NCBI GenBank assembly: GCA_963662175.1
Contig: OY759218.1
Span: 49,917,427 to 49,981,426, forward strand
DNA: 64,000 bases
Source: Aradus depressus
Lineage: Eukaryota > Arthropoda > Insecta > Hemiptera > Aradidae
Direction of reading: 5' to 3'
Shown here piece by piece: positions 40,329 through 51,541 of the stretch (the stretch's first letter is position 1; every line of letters begins with the position of its first letter). A program made the position numbers and the translations under genes. The notes under the pieces are model-generated. The model saw only the letters and a list, made by a program, of their open reading frames with translations. It was not told the DNA's origin and did no database searches.

Positions 40329-43300
40329 TTTTCTTATGAGTACAATTGTAACATTGAAGTTGACATTGATTGAGAAACGTTTCTTCTTCATTATCTATGA
40401 AGGATTTACCACAGATCAGTGTCTTTGGCTTATCACAGTTGCATTTACAGGTTGCAGGCTTCCCTTCTGTTTTCTCCAGAAGAATCCCAACTACAAAGAA
40501 AACTATATTACCTTCATATATACACATATAGATATAAATAAATTTTGATGTAATTTTTAAAAATAATTTCATTTTGGAAATGTCATTTTTTGTATTTAAA
40601 TAAAAAAAAAAAAAAAAAAATTGGATTTTGTAGTAAAATAGCTAAAATTTCAAGTGTTTTTATATTCCCACTCTAAAAATGTAGAATCCTGTAGATTTTT
40701 GAACAAGGAATCCATTTTTCATAGTTAAAAAAAAAAAAAAATGGCGGCACCCAATTTTCGCACTTAAAATGGCTATAAAGAAGGTACCTATCTCAAAAAT
40801 CATAAAAGGTCAAAATGATATTTTTTTTTTAAAGTACCTACGGGAAAATTGCTATAAAAAGTTATCTTGAGTTTTTTTTTTTTATTTTGCTTTTTTTTCG
40901 CGCAATTTAGAGTTGAAAAAAACCGATTTTAGCAGATATCACGTTTTTGGCTAACTTTGAATTGCTGTATCGGAACTATTAATTTCTAAAAATCTAAAAT
41001 TTTACACAAATACTCAGAGGTACTAAGGAAACATTCTCACAAAGTTTGGAAAAAATTTTTTGTTCTCCATGTACGTTTGACGTGGACGTGCCCATACATA
41101 TACATATATTGGTAAGGCTGGTGTGTACACTGTACCCCTGATAGAGACTGACATAATATGTTATTTCTAATTTGTTGTAAGGTTGAGGTCTTTGAATTTA
41201 ATTTACCAACCTGACCTCAAGTACTGGCCTTCTGTTCCTTAAAATGTGTGATCTGTGAAGTTTGGGCTTCATATAATTAAAATATGAATGTTGCTCACAA
41301 ATCTAGTGAGGTGCATGAAAGGCCGATGTGAAGGCTCCTCTTCAAAGCAGAGGAGGACCCACCTCTTATTGAAGAAAAACATTTTGCAAAATTTAATTTT
41401 ATTAATCAGAAGAATTATAATTTTTGTTTAATTAAAAAGTTTTATACTCTTTTAAATATTGTTTTATTTTCAATAAACATTGTTTTTCTATATATAAATG
41501 TTTTATTATTAAACCATATGACCTTAACAAATAAGGAAAAAGCACAAGATCCACTTCAATTTGTGAAGAGTTTATATTGCACATTATTTAATGTAGGTCT
41601 GTTAGTCATAAATTAAAGTGAAAAATCATAACATTTACACATGTTTTTTTTTTAGACAAATGTAAATAAACAAATAAAGTTAATAATAATAAAAAAAAAA
41701 GTGAGCATTACTTCAATAATAAAATAGTTTTTTTTTTGTAATTTTACAATTTGGCAACACTGCGGACCTGGCAATAAAACCATGCACTGTTGTGTCGAAC
41801 CTAAATACATGCTGTGGAGTCTCGATGATCCGAACCCATGCAATTTGTGTGTATCGGATATTACGTGTCGTCGTAGGCATCCAAGCAAATTTCCTAGAGC
41901 GTCATTTGGCCGTTGAACATGGCCATAACACATATTTTTCACTCTTAAAAAAGAAAATTACAGAAAAGAAAATTTGTTGCTATAAGTTTCAATTTGAACA
42001 TAACTTGGAAAAATTTTCTAAGAAAATTCATTGTTCGTTCTTAAAGGTGTTATAACTATGTCCCTATCTCAAACCGAAGGCATTTCATTAGTAGGAAATT
42101 TAATTATGAACATTTTTGGTGAGAATACATTTTTCTATAGAACTAACCGTTTTCGCGTAAGTCAAGCAAACGTCTACAAAAATGAGTTTCAAAACATTTT
42201 AGGACGGTTTTCGGCATGTATGTACGTATACCTGCGAAAATTTATATTTTATATAAATGTGCCTTTCAGATTTCTCTACAACCTTCATTTGATTAGGCAC
42301 CGGAGTGAACTGGTCTCAATTTTCGTCCGATTTCAGCGGAGATCTAAGTTAGCACATATAACTTCTCCATTCAAATTTCAAGTTCGTAGCTACAATCGTT
42401 TCTGCGTTAGAGCACATACATAGTTCCAATCACATACACCCAGACAGACAAAACTCGATCTTGGATTTTCGCAACATTACAATACTTTCTATACTATAGG
42501 TATAAGAAAAAAAAAATAAAGAGAAGAAAATATTTCAGAATAACCTTTCCGACTGTAAAGACATAAGGGCTTCCTGGTTGAAAGTCCTCTTTCCTTATCT
42601 ACCTGATGTACCTATAACAATGATTTACACTCTGTAAACTTATCTTATTTTACAACTTAACTTGACGATAGTGTAATGTCGAAACTGGTAGTTTATGTAT
42701 AAATTAATTTGTGAAACAGACTATATTTAAAAAAACGAAGTTTGTTTTATTTGTTGTACTAATGAACTGCAAGCCTGTATTTCGAGAGGTACAAACCTAA
42801 AATTGATGAAGTCTTTACACTTATTAATATTCATTAGAGTAAGATACAATCGCACCTCTGGATAGATGCAGACCAGCCAAGGACTCCCGCAAGGTTCTGT
42901 GTTCAGCCGTGTACTTTTCATTTCTCCAGCTGTACGAAGTATAGGCATATATATCGGCAAAGAATTTGATGCGGAGTTTTCAACGGAATTTCATGTTTTC
43001 CGACCTCTAGATTCCAAATATGAAAAACAAATTACTGTCTGTCTGACTGTGAACACGAAACTCCCGATATAATGGATATATCAACACGACATTTTATATG
43101 TGAATCCAGAACTTTCTTACGACGACACCTGTTGGTTTTCAGCCAAATCGACGAAAGGGAAGGGGGGACTAGGGGGAAGGCTGGACACGAAAACTCTAAT
43201 GACCTGAATCAAATAAGAACCAACACCTATCGATTTTCAGCCGAATCGGCAAAAGGGATGCGTTTAGCACCATCGTGTAGGATATCTATAAGAGTTACGT

Positions 43301-44704
43301 GCTACATTATTGAACGTATCATAGTTAAAAGCCATAACAATCGGAAAATCGTGTGCTAAGTGCCGTGGCGCAGAATATATTATAGGAGTTAAGTGCTGCT
43401 ATATACTTCGTATTAATGTCATACACCTCATTGCAGTGGACGAATAAGTGTTAAGCGCTATCTCATAAGAGATATAGAAATTTTAGGTGAACAAATCATA
43501 CTGTTAAGTGTCATCGAATAGCACATATTATGAACTTATGTGCCATTCACTTCTTGTTATAGGAGTTAAACGTCATTACACAGGACATATATGTGATGTT
43601 ACTCTACAGTTTCATCATCCCAGTTGGATCACATGTTCTTTTTTAGTCACTATATATTTTTATTTTATAAGTATTCATTCCTTTCTTTTTCTTTTTATTT
43701 ATTTATTTCAGTTCCATGCCGAATACTGTAGGTGTGTGTTATTTTGGATATATAACTGTAAATAAATATATGTATGAGGGTGTGTGACACACATTATTTA
43801 TTTATTTATTTTATTGTATTAATTTTTCTCTTTCTCTCTCAGTGACCCTTCCTGTCATCTACTTATATTTATTTTTGCTATTACTTTTTACTTTATAATT
43901 TTAACTTTGTTCCTCATTTATTTTAATATGACTTGTTTATCCGTATTTCTAACGGTTTTTGTTTCTTTAGTTGCTATAGGCCCTTATTTGTTATCTTTTA
44001 CTTTTACTTGGTTGATACTTATATCTCTTTTGTTTATTTCTTATGTTGTTATTCTGAGGGGACGTATGTCCCAGAATAAAAATTGTTTTTTCATTTCATT
44101 TCATAAGTGTTAAGGGCCATAAGGGACATATTATTAGAGTTAAACGCCACAAGATAAAGAAATCGTCGGTGAATCTGGCAATGAACTTCCCCAGCACGAA
44201 TTATTTAATTTCGTTTTTGCTTTCTTTCTAAAACCAATCGACGGTTTAAGCTAAAAATCAACAATTGACTTACATTGGGGCTTCTGAATCCTAATAGAAA
44301 ATTTTGTGTCGATACATTTATTACATCGGCAGTTATTAGGGTTTTTGTGTCAAGCCCCTCTAATCCCCTCTTTCCTTTGACCAATTTAACTGTTTTGAAT
44401 ACACATTTAAAGATTTGTTTGGATACATTCAGGATTTATCTTGTTCACAGACTGAAATCAGGGGATCGAAAAAATTCATGAAAAAAGTCCGGTGATAACT
44501 CTACAACTGTACGAGAACAACTTTCGGTCAAGTACCTAATTAGGATTATTTATTTCTTATTTAATTCCAATATAGTAAATCAGAGACGCACGTGATTAAA
44601 TTTCCACTATATATTAAATTATGACTTAGTGAATTTTACCTCAAAGGTGATATGTTCGTGTACTTACCCCCAAATGCTAAAAAGAGAATAAGTAACTTCT
44701 CCAT
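40329..44704 (-). CDS. Secreted Cys-rich Kazal-like protein, two 5' exons (3' partial)
   Basis: Exon 1 is 44704-44668 on the minus strand: an ATG and MEKLLILFLAFG, a short signal-peptide core, ending at a strong GTAAGT donor in phase 1. Exon 2 is 40490-40329: acceptor CTTTGTAG, then a phase-matching frame with CKCNCDKPKTLICGK, EETFLNQCQLQCYNC and a GTAAGT donor. Seven cysteines, the CNC start and the ICG...TF-N-C spacing resemble a Kazal protease-inhibitor domain (CxC...VCG...TY.N.C). The exact spacing is not classical, so a related follistatin-like module is possible. Later exons lie below 40320 or are not recognisable. The intron is 4.2 kb and full of repeats. Confidence 0.6.
40575..40900. 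repeat. Poly-A/poly-T tracts
   Basis: Long A runs near 40599-40620 and 40726-40742, and T runs at 40820 and 40872-40905, in featureless AT-rich DNA of the Kazal-like intron. Confidence 0.7.
40901..42035. other. Intron of the Kazal-like gene, nothing recognised
   Basis: AT-rich, with a GC-richer patch near 41745-41930 that has no convincing reading frame and no partner elsewhere in the window. Confidence 0.4.
42040..42490 (+). repeat. Dispersed family R2, near-complete copy
   Basis: CCTATCTCAAACCGAAGGCA, TAGAACTAACCGTTTTCGCG, CGGTTTTCGGCATGTATGTA, GTCTCAATTTTCGTCCG (once, the empty form of the 12-bp site duplicated at 35541) and CACCCAGACAGACAAA near the end. It is the best reference copy of R2 in the window. 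Confidence 0.75.
42640..42760 (+). repeat. Family B foldback half with decayed hammerhead-like core
   Basis: TTGACGATAGTGTAATGTCG followed by AAACTGGTAG and AAAACGAAGTTTGTTTTATT matches the right half of 35553-35817. The first base of the CTGACGA box is changed to T, so it should be inactive. Confidence 0.55.
42915..43260 (+). repeat. ITE copy, 3' truncated
   Basis: Begins ATTTCTCCAGCTGTACGAAG, then GATGCGGAGTTTTCAACGGA, a CTGTCTGTCTGACTGTGAAC phrase and two monomers, ending near CCGAATCGGCAAAAGGGAT. It lies in the Kazal-like intron. Confidence 0.75.
43290..43600 (+). repeat. Degenerate short tandem array (GTTAAGTG type)
   Basis: AGTTACGTGCTACAT, AGTTAAAAGCCATAAC, GGAGTTAAGTGCTGC, AAGTGTTAAGCGCTAT, CTGTTAAGTGTCATCG and GGAGTTAAACGTCATTAC recur at roughly 40-80 bp steps. 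The phrase returns at 44104-44150 (AGTGTTAAGGGCCATAAGGG, GAGTTAAACGCCACA), beyond an inserted LINE tail, so one array was split. Confidence 0.5.
43790..44104 (+). repeat. 3' end of non-LTR element (T2 family)
   Basis: Ends GAGGGGACGTATGTCCCAGA, AATAAAAATTGTTTTTTC and (ATTTC)n, matching the complement of 26812-26935. It also has about 250 bp of pyrimidine-rich sequence upstream. It interrupts the GTTAAGTG array. Confidence 0.55.
44155..44525 (-). repeat. ITE copy, partial
   Basis: Begins AAATCGTCGGTGAATCTGGC and AATGAACTTCCCCAGCACGA (3' terminus), one or two monomers, and ends near AAATCAGGGGATCG. It lies about 140 bp from the signal-peptide exon of the Kazal-like gene. Confidence 0.7.
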
Positions 44705-44747
44705 AGCGACTCCGTTGAGGTTCCGATAGAAACTAATGCCCCAGAGT

Positions 44748-44754
44748 CTTTATA
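44748..44754 (-). promoter_or_regulatory. TATA box of the Kazal-like gene
   Basis: On the minus strand TATAAAG sits 44 bp upstream of the ATG of exon 1. That leaves room for a start site about 25-30 bp downstream and a very short leader. No other core element is clear. Confidence 0.5.
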
Positions 44755-44948
44755 ACCTTTTAATTATATCTTCTCAAGGTCAGATTTCATAACGTTTGTT
44801 TTAATTTTGAAAACTCATATTTACTTAATATGAAACCATTTTTTTTATTTAAATAGGGTAATGAAACTTTTTAAACAGTATATTTATGAAGAAAAACATT
44901 ATTTGCATTCAGTGATTTTTTGAACGCATTAATTTTAATAATAATACT

Positions 44949-45215
44949 TAACATTTTTGCAGAAATATTGTGAAACATTTATTAAAAAGTAAAGAAAAAA
45001 CGTAAGTTTTTTAAAAATATTGTCTATTTCACAAATATATATAATATGGGAGTACTTTCGGTATTGATACCATCTTCAGCCACGACTGAATGGCAGTATT
45101 TGTTAAGTCGTGACTGAAGATGGTAGCAATACCGAAAGTACTCCCATATTATATGTGTATATATTTGTGAAATAGAAAAGATTTTTAAAAAACATACGGT
45201 TTTTTTTTACTTTTA
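44949..45215. mobile_element. Foldback element, PLE-terminus family A
   Basis: Nearly perfect palindrome: AACATTTTTGCAGAAATATT and the TGTCTATTTCACAAATATAT arm on the left mirror the right arm. Both arms carry the hammerhead-like motif: minus strand at 45079-45056 (CTGAAGATGGTATCAATACC then GAAAG) and plus strand at 45114-45137. There is no ORF. Confidence 0.8.
45106..45150 (+). ncRNA. Hammerhead-like motif, family A
   Basis: CTGAAGA (45114-45120), one extra U, GGUA-GCAA-UACC as a perfect 4-bp stem with a tetraloop, GAA, then AGUACU as a 6-nt palindrome (stem III), one C, then CCAU. In PLE copy 1 (21626-21664) CCAU pairs with AUGG or GUGG before the box; here the upstream bases are CGTGA, so helix I is weaker. 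Confidence 0.5.
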
Positions 45216-45660
45216 CATTTATTGCTATTGAAATATAATAAAATAACGACTATTTTTTGAGAAAATATTCAAATTTCTGAGATAAATTGTTTGGTTTTCT
45301 TACACTTTTTATGTTTTACGACCTGATAGAGAACTTGTTCAAGAGTATCGACGGGTATTAAATTATTTTTATCGGTCACGGATATTAGCTATCTATTTTT
45401 CTCTTTTTTTTTTCTTTTAATATCTTGTATTACTCCTACATATTGACTTTAAAAAAAAAATGCATTTTATATAGATAATGAAAATAATTTTATCACATAA
45501 TTTTAACAAAAATATTTTTGACACTATGAACAGTTTTTCTAGATAATATTATTTGCATTATTGTATAATTAAACTTCTATTTAAAAGAAAACAGAAAAAA
45601 AACTGTCATGTGCGAGTTGGGGTCCTTGTGATAAGGGTTACGTTCACAATTTTCGCTTTC
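45216..45660. other. Intergenic, nothing recognised
   Basis: AT-rich with no exon or repeat family that I can identify; lies upstream of the Kazal-like promoter. Confidence 0.4.
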
Positions 45661-45669
45661 ACTTTACTT

Positions 45670-45942
45670 AGTTTTCTAGTTTTTGTGACTCATGCCCGGG
45701 CTTTAACTACGAGGTCACATACGAGTGAACATGAGCCCGACTCTATAGTGGGAGTCTTTGAAGAGTACCTGACATTGTACAGGTTGGGGTTCGTCGCTTA
45801 ACGTCTCATCAGAAACATGGTGTGCCCAAGGTTTCTTCACCTTTCAGATAAAATACCGGGATTTGAGCTGGGTTTCGAACCCGCGATATTGAGCTCAGAA
45901 GGCAAGCACGTTACCCTTGAGCTCCCGGCGCCCTCTAAATGT
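45670..45942 (-). mobile_element. SINE-1 copy with intact tRNA-like head
   Basis: The minus strand reads GGGCGCCGGGAGCTCAAGGG (A box), then CGCGGGTTCGAAACCCAGCT (B box), then the body. The central GCCGTCCTTCGG part is changed and a segment near the tail is missing. It is the best-preserved head apart from 6951. Confidence 0.8.
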
Positions 45943-46136
45943 ATTTGTACAGGTAAATAAATGTTTCGTTCTTTTATTTTTCTCGTTCAAAATTATGGTA
46001 AATATTATTTTTTAATAAAATAGTTCAAATATCTCTGTAACTGAACACTACTTACAGGAACCGTGCATATAGGTACCTAATTACTTTTTTTTTGGGCTTT
46101 ATATACGGTGCATATTAGCCATGTCAATGTGTTATA

Positions 46137-46276
46137 TTTAGATATTTCCATGGTCCCGGGAGGGAATTCTATCTACGAAATAAAACTCACTCCCGGACGG
46201 GATTCGAACCCGAAAACCATGGTGACACCATGCGACCAAAGCCCTACGCTCTAGCCCGCACGGCCACCATGGCCCC
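46137..46276 (-). mobile_element. tRNA-derived SINE, second family (SINE-2)
   Basis: On the minus strand it begins GGGGCCATGGTGGCCGTGCG (A-box region) and has GTTTTCGGGTTCGAATCCCG (a strong B box), then GAGTGAGTTTTATTTCGTAG. The sequence differs from SINE-1 beyond the promoter boxes. The tRNA-like head has an internal CATGGTGTCACCATGG palindrome. Only one copy is in the window. Confidence 0.65.
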
Positions 46277-46548
46277 TATATAATTACTTACCTTTCTCTT
46301 TAGAGTCCATTTCAACTGCCGAATATAGCTCAAACAATGATCGAACTGCTATTATTGCAGTCACACTGATAAACTCTCGTCTTACCGCAGTAGAATAACA
46401 ACACTTGTTCAAACATGAATATTTGATGCAGTATTTATTTTCATTATAAGGTAAATATTTACATTTTCGGAGCCACTCACCTTTCGACAACAATGTCTAG
46501 GGCGGGAAATCTTAAATTTTTGACTTAACTTTTGTCTACCTAAAATGG

Positions 46549-46805
46549 TCATTCGCCCCACTGTGCGGCGGTACACTTCCTGGGTATAAGCTCGGAATAC
46601 GCGCGAACGAAATTCCTCATCTTTGGTAAAGATGTAATCACAGAGGAGGCTTCTAGAAGATTGGACCACGGGAGCATACTCAGGTAACTGGGAACTTCAT
46701 GAAGGACTTGGTTTAGATAGTATAAACATGCAGATAACAAAATATGGGAGAAGCTCAATGCTTCCAGGGAAGGGATAAGAGCACTGGATACTTAGGTCCC
46801 CAGGT
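46549..46805 (-). pseudogene. Non-LTR fragment, decayed relative of 20068-20616
   Basis: The phrases CGGCGGTACACTTCCTGGGT, ATAAGCTCGGAATACGCGCG and TTCCAGGGAAGGGATAAGAG parallel CGCCGTTTCATCTTC..., ATATCCCGAGCAGATACCCA and the 3' UTR near 20120 of the better copy. The conserved finger region is truncated and frames are broken. Confidence 0.6.
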
Positions 46806-46819
46806 GTAAAACACCAGTC

Positions 46820-47420
46820 CACCATATTCTCGGCAGTTGTTCGTGTTTTTGAGTTGAGCCCCACCTCTGATTCCCCTCTTCCCTTTGGTCGATATGGCTG
46901 AAAATCAATAGGTGTCGTCCTTATGAAGTTCTGGATACACATATAAAAGTTCGTGTCTATACATTCATTCTATCGGTAGTTATCTTGTTCACAGGCACAC
47001 GCAGAGTCGCACAGACAATAGACAATTTGTTCTAAGAGATCATAGAGAAAACAAAAATAATTATTAGAGGAATGTTTGGTAAGTGAACACTCAATAAATT
47101 CGTGATAAGGTTTAGTAGACGAGCTAAAAATAAAAATATAAAAGCGGTCGGAGAATGACCGGCAATGTGTTCCCACCACGAACTAATCAATTCAATTTTC
47201 GCTCTCTGTGGACCCTTTTGGCTGAAAAACATGAAACCTCATCCTAAATTTTGTGTCGATACATTCATTACATCGGCAGTTATTGGAGTTTTTGCGTTAA
47301 GCCCCCCAATCCTTTTTTTTCCTTTCACCAATTTGGCTGAAAATCAATAGTTGTCGTCGTTATGGGTTTACACATATAAAGTTTCCTGTCAAAACATTCA
47401 TTCTATCAGGATTTTATTTA
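46820..47420 (-). repeat. ITE copies, rearranged
   Basis: A reverse copy of the 5' half (ATTCGGC-type monomer, CATTCATTCTATCGGTAGTT, ATCTTGTTCACAGGCACACG) is followed by a second copy starting at AGCGGTCGGAGAATGACCGG (3' hairpin, 47141). The second contains monomers to about 47420. Two insertions, or one broken element. Confidence 0.65.
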
Positions 47421-47424
47421 TATT

Positions 47425-48030
47425 TTCCACTGACCATTTGTGACATCAAATCGCGTTTTTCGCGTAAATATGAGAATGGGTTGCCTGAACTATAAGAGTT
47501 ATATCGAAACAATGTATAAAAGAAATGTAGGTTTTTAAGAGTTCTACATAAAATTCGCCGATAGTATAGTGCCTCCATAAGGAGAAGTGCAGTATCTACC
47601 CATCGAGTAGTTTTGAGTTTGAAGACTAAACATAAGTAATTGATATTTCATAGAATCGATAATGTCATGTACAATGTAGTTTTACAAATTAGGGAATTCT
47701 CCTTTTTTTTTCGTTTTTAATCACTGTCACTGCTTCTGCTCAGGAGGTCTCTAGGCCATTGACGCTTAAGCCGTCGTTGGGGAAGTATAGTAAGGGAATT
47801 CAATATCAAATTTATTAATTCCAAAAATTCTACTCTTTTTTTTGTAGATATGGCACTTCTCCTTATGGGGGTAGTATAGGTAACTCATAATAAATACTTA
47901 TATGTAAAAAAAAGTAAAATTCATAAGATTATTATTTGTGTTTATTAAAAAATAATAAAAACAACTGAGAAAATAACTAAGTTTCAATTTCCCTCATAAT
48001 ATCTAGTGTAATAATAATATCTCTTTAATT
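47425..48030. other. Intergenic, nothing recognised
   Basis: AT-rich. CTCCATAAGGAGAAGTGC near 47570 is mirrored by GCACTTCTCCTTATGGGGG near 47850 with about 265 bp between, so it may be another degraded foldback. No coding sequence. Confidence 0.4.
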
Positions 48031-48085
48031 CTGGGGGAGGGGGGGGGGGGGGGTCATGACCCCTAGGACCCCCCCTTGTATATAG
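48030..48085. repeat. Poly-G tract with adjacent C tract
   Basis: About 20 G in a run interrupted by one A (48035-48052), then CCCCCCC at 48068-48075. G-quadruplex formation is possible on the plus strand. Confidence 0.85.
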
Positions 48086-48099
48086 ACAGAAGTTTTTTT

Positions 48100-49300
48100 T
48101 TTCAATTTTGGAATCAGGGGTCGGAAAACGTCGGAAAGTCAGCATCGAATTTCTGACCGATTATTTAACCTCCCCTATACTTTGTACAGCTGGAGAAGTA
48201 ATACCACTTTGATGGTAGGCGGGTGTGCCGAGGGCAGGGAGGGCGCCCAGGAGCCACCAGAGAGGGAGCGCCAAAACATTCCTTCAATCCGGCCCTGTCT
48301 TTCCAAACTTTACATAAAATTAATAAGTTCATAAGTTACACACCTATGTATTGGTTTTCAGTCAAATCGGACACAAATAAAAAGGGGTCTTGAGGGGGGC
48401 TTAACTTCAAAACCCGAATAACTTCTAAAGGAATGAATGTATAGACCTGGAATTTTATATGTGGGTTTATTAGGCCATGATAATATCATTTTCAGCAAAA
48501 TCAAGCAAAGGAGAGAAAGGGTTTATGGAGAGAGCAGTAACTTCGGAGCTTGAAGGCCTCTCGCGTACTACTAGTCATCCTGTCATTATAAAAGTTAGAA
48601 TGGAGCTGGGAAAATACACTGGTGATTCACCCAGCTATAAGGTGTATAGGGGAAGTTTTTTTTTTTTTTTTTTTTCTCAGGGGGAGGTGAAAATCCTTTA
48701 CGGACAAAGGGAAGTAACTAGCTTCCCGATAGTGTGGGGTTTGCACCCATCAAAAACACCACCCCCAGCTCCTGGGTGTTTTCATCCCTGGTGTGGGACC
48801 ATAACACCCTCGTATAGGGGAAGTTATGTAATCGGTCAAACATTCCATGCGGAGTTTTCCAAAAATGAAAAACAAAGTTCTGTCTGTGAACACGAGACCC
48901 CCAAAAGAATGAATGTATCGACACGAAATGTTATATGTCTGACCAGAACGGCCTAAGGACAACACCTACCGGGGGGATTAGGGGAGAGGCTTAACTCAAA
49001 AACTCTAACTGTCGTTGTGATGAATGTGGAAAATCCCCATGAGGACGACACTTATTCATTTTCAGCGGAATCGGCAGAAGGGAAGGGATATCAAAGGGGG
49101 ACTCATCTCAAAAACCGTAATAACTGCATGTAATAAATTTATTGAAACAAAATTTAGTTTGAGGATTTAGAAGCCCCTACGTAAAGCTACTATTGAATAT
49201 TAGCGCAAACTGTCTACTAGCTTTTAGGGGGAGTGAAAAGTTTTTCTCTTTTCGTCCGATGATTAGAAACTCTATAGAGCCTATGTGTTTTGCCTACTTA
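48100..49300 (+). repeat. ITE copies (partial minus, then plus)
   Basis: 48110-48205 is the 5' end in reverse (ACCGATTATTTAACCTCCCC). 48345-48480 and 48805-49290 are plus-strand monomers (AGCCCCTACGTAAAGCTA near the 3' part and AGGGGGAGTGAAAAGTTTTT). At 48640-48730 the phrase CACCCAGCTATAAGGTGTAT then GGGGAAGTTTTTT joins a 3' end to a 5' end. Confidence 0.65.
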
Positions 49301-49599
49301 CACATATCCGAAATATACCCCTCCTACTAGTCGTTGCGAAAACGGATATTATTTTTCGTGTTTATCTCAGCGGTTTTGACTTATCTTCACACAATGACGA
49401 CCATCCTATCTATCAATATCAAAGGCCATTTTGGAATTTGACCTCACTATCTCCAATTCCATATTCAAAAGAAACAAACACAATTTTCATTTTGGTTTTA
49501 GAATATGTCACTCGTGTGAGGTGAGTAGATATTTTATTTATTTCGCCATATTTATATGGGACATATTAGAAAGTTGTTACGAGAAAAAACTAATTTTTC

Positions 49600-49965
49600 A
49601 TTCCACAGCGATATGAAGTAAAGGGAAGTTATATAATCGGTCAAAAATTCGATACGAAGTTATCAACGGAATTTGATGTTTTTCAACCTCCAGATTCCAA
49701 ATATGACAAAAAAAATCTGTGTGTGATAACTCTCGATAGAATGAATGTATATGTGAATCCAGAACCCTGTAACGAAAACACCTATTGATTTTCAGTAATA
49801 TTGATCAAAGGGAAGGGGGGGATTAGGGAAGACGCTGGACTCTAAAACTGAAATACCTCCCGTTTTAATGAATCTCTCGACACAAAATTTCAAAAAGTTA
49901 ATTGATTGATTCGTTTTAGGGAAGTAAATAGCCTGGGTTTCACCGACAACTTTTTTTATTTTAAT
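49600..49965 (+). repeat. ITE copy, internally deleted
   Basis: Starts TTCCACAGCGATATGAAGTA, then GGGAAGTTATATAATCGGTC, one monomer and the 3' end GGGAAGTAAATAGCCTGGGT then TTCACCGACAAC. The middle monomers are missing. Confidence 0.75.
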
Positions 49966-50033
49966 TAATATTATGAGCTTTTATGTGGATGTGTTTTAAA
50001 GGGGTTAGTTCCGCCAGTAAATATGTATTACTG

Positions 50034-50635
50034 TTGTCATACCTTTCGGTGGAAACCATCGTCACTGTCAGCTGGTCGACGGGGGAGCGCTTTCGATGTA
50101 AAGACATCTTCGAGCCACTGTTAATGTTGTACTGAGGTTAGTTATACTAGAAAACACGGAAATATACAAAATACGTACCAACAACATCATTAATGAACAA
50201 CTAAACACAAAATCTGACACGATTTTCACCCCACTCAAACTACTTCCACATACAAACGAAAAAGACCGGAAAACGGTCATACAGACCACCTCCCAACCAA
50301 TACAATAGCCATAGAAACATCATATATTATACCATCACAAACACACACCCAGATATGAGACATTGACATATACAGACATCGCTCCATCAACTTAGATCAC
50401 TTACATCTGTAAACAGACTACCTGAGGCCGAACTCATAGGTAACAGACTACCTGAGACTGACCACAGAGATAAATAAATTACCTGAACCGGACCCTTACA
50501 AGACAACAAACACGGACTAACCTCAGTACAACATTAACAGTGGCTCGAAGATGACGTCTTCAAATCGAAAGAGCTCGCCCAAAGTACTCGACCAGCAGCC
50601 AGTCACGACGGTTACCACCGAAAGGACATTGTAAA
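50034..50635. mobile_element. Foldback element with ~105-bp arms
   Basis: The left arm has CCTTTCGGTGGAAACCATCG, CAGCTGGTCGAC and CGAGCCACTGTTAATGTTGT. The right arm 50517-50633 is its complement. Each arm encloses a sequence like CTCGAAGATG...ATCGAAAG, which parallels the hammerhead-like core but has an extra C inside the CTGAAGA box. The 375-bp centre is AC-rich with a Pro/Thr-type frame and no recognisable protein. Confidence 0.75.
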
Positions 50636-50684
50636 AATGCTTTTGTCGTGACTCCTATGATGGACAATCCTTGAATTTAAGTAC

Positions 50685-50867
50685 CATTCCAAAGGACATT
50701 TAATAGGCATCATCCACTTTGGGGGGATTTTGAATTTACATATGAAATTTTATGTCGAGATATTCATTACATTGGTAGTTATTAGAGTATTTTGTTAAGC
50801 CTCCCCGCAATCTTGCCCTTTTCTTTGGCCGATTTGACTGAAAATCAATAGATGTTGTGATATTTAA
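50685..50867 (-). repeat. ITE fragment
   Basis: CATATGAAATTTTATGTCGA, ATTCATTACATTGGTAGTTA and GGCCGATTTGACTGAAAATC: one to two reversed monomers directly abutting PLE copy 2. Confidence 0.7.
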
Positions 50868-50964
50868 CATTTTTGCGGAGATATTGTGAAACACTTGATA
50901 AAAATAAAGAAAACGTATGTTTTTTTAAAAAAGATTGTCTATTTCACAAATAATATATAATATG

Positions 50965-51005
50965 GGAGTACTTTCGGTATTGCTACCATCTTCAGCCACG
51001 ACTTA
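50965..51005 (-). ncRNA. Hammerhead-like motif in the PLE 3' region, family A
   Basis: On the sense (minus) strand of PLE copy 2: CTGAAGA (50995-50989), one extra U, GGUA-GCAA-UACC stem II, GAA, the palindrome AGUACU, one C, then CCAU, which pairs with GUGG before the box (one G-U). All core elements are intact. It lies downstream of the endonuclease, where PLE terminal repeats carry hammerhead ribozymes. Confidence 0.6.
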
Positions 51006-51541
51006 ACAAATACTAAATTGAAGTTCAACTAGGTAGTTTACAATCCAAACGGTAGGTAGGTATCCTTTTTCAGCCCCTACGGGGTTTTCCTATACCTTCT
51101 GTATAGTTAATATTTGAAATATGTAAAAACATAAAAAATGACATTTCGTCCCAAATTGGGATCTTAAAAATAAAAAATTAATTTGAAATAGTATATGTTG
51201 ATTAAATGCATATATGAAATGAATTAAAGATAAAAATTGTTAATATATGAATAAAAATAAAATAACAAGTTTTATAAAATAAAATATACAGTTTTTGAGA
51301 GAGTAAGCACGTATACACAGAGACTGGGGATTATATTATTGGCGATAAAAGGGGTGAGTATTTGAGATTGGTCTGATCGTTCATACAATTTCCTTTTTGT
51401 AGCGCTCTGTTTATTTCTAGTTGTTCCAGTGAGTTGAGTAATGTACCTTTGTCACAAAAATGTAGGTGTTGTATGCCTGTATTCATATCGAAATGGTGTT
51501 TGTTTTCGTTGATGTGTTGTGCAAATGTTGATTTTACTGAG

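Noticed and set aside
48477..48956. 159-codon plus-strand ORF as a gene
   Set aside because: It runs through ITE fragments and a T-rich tract; the translation is repeat-derived.
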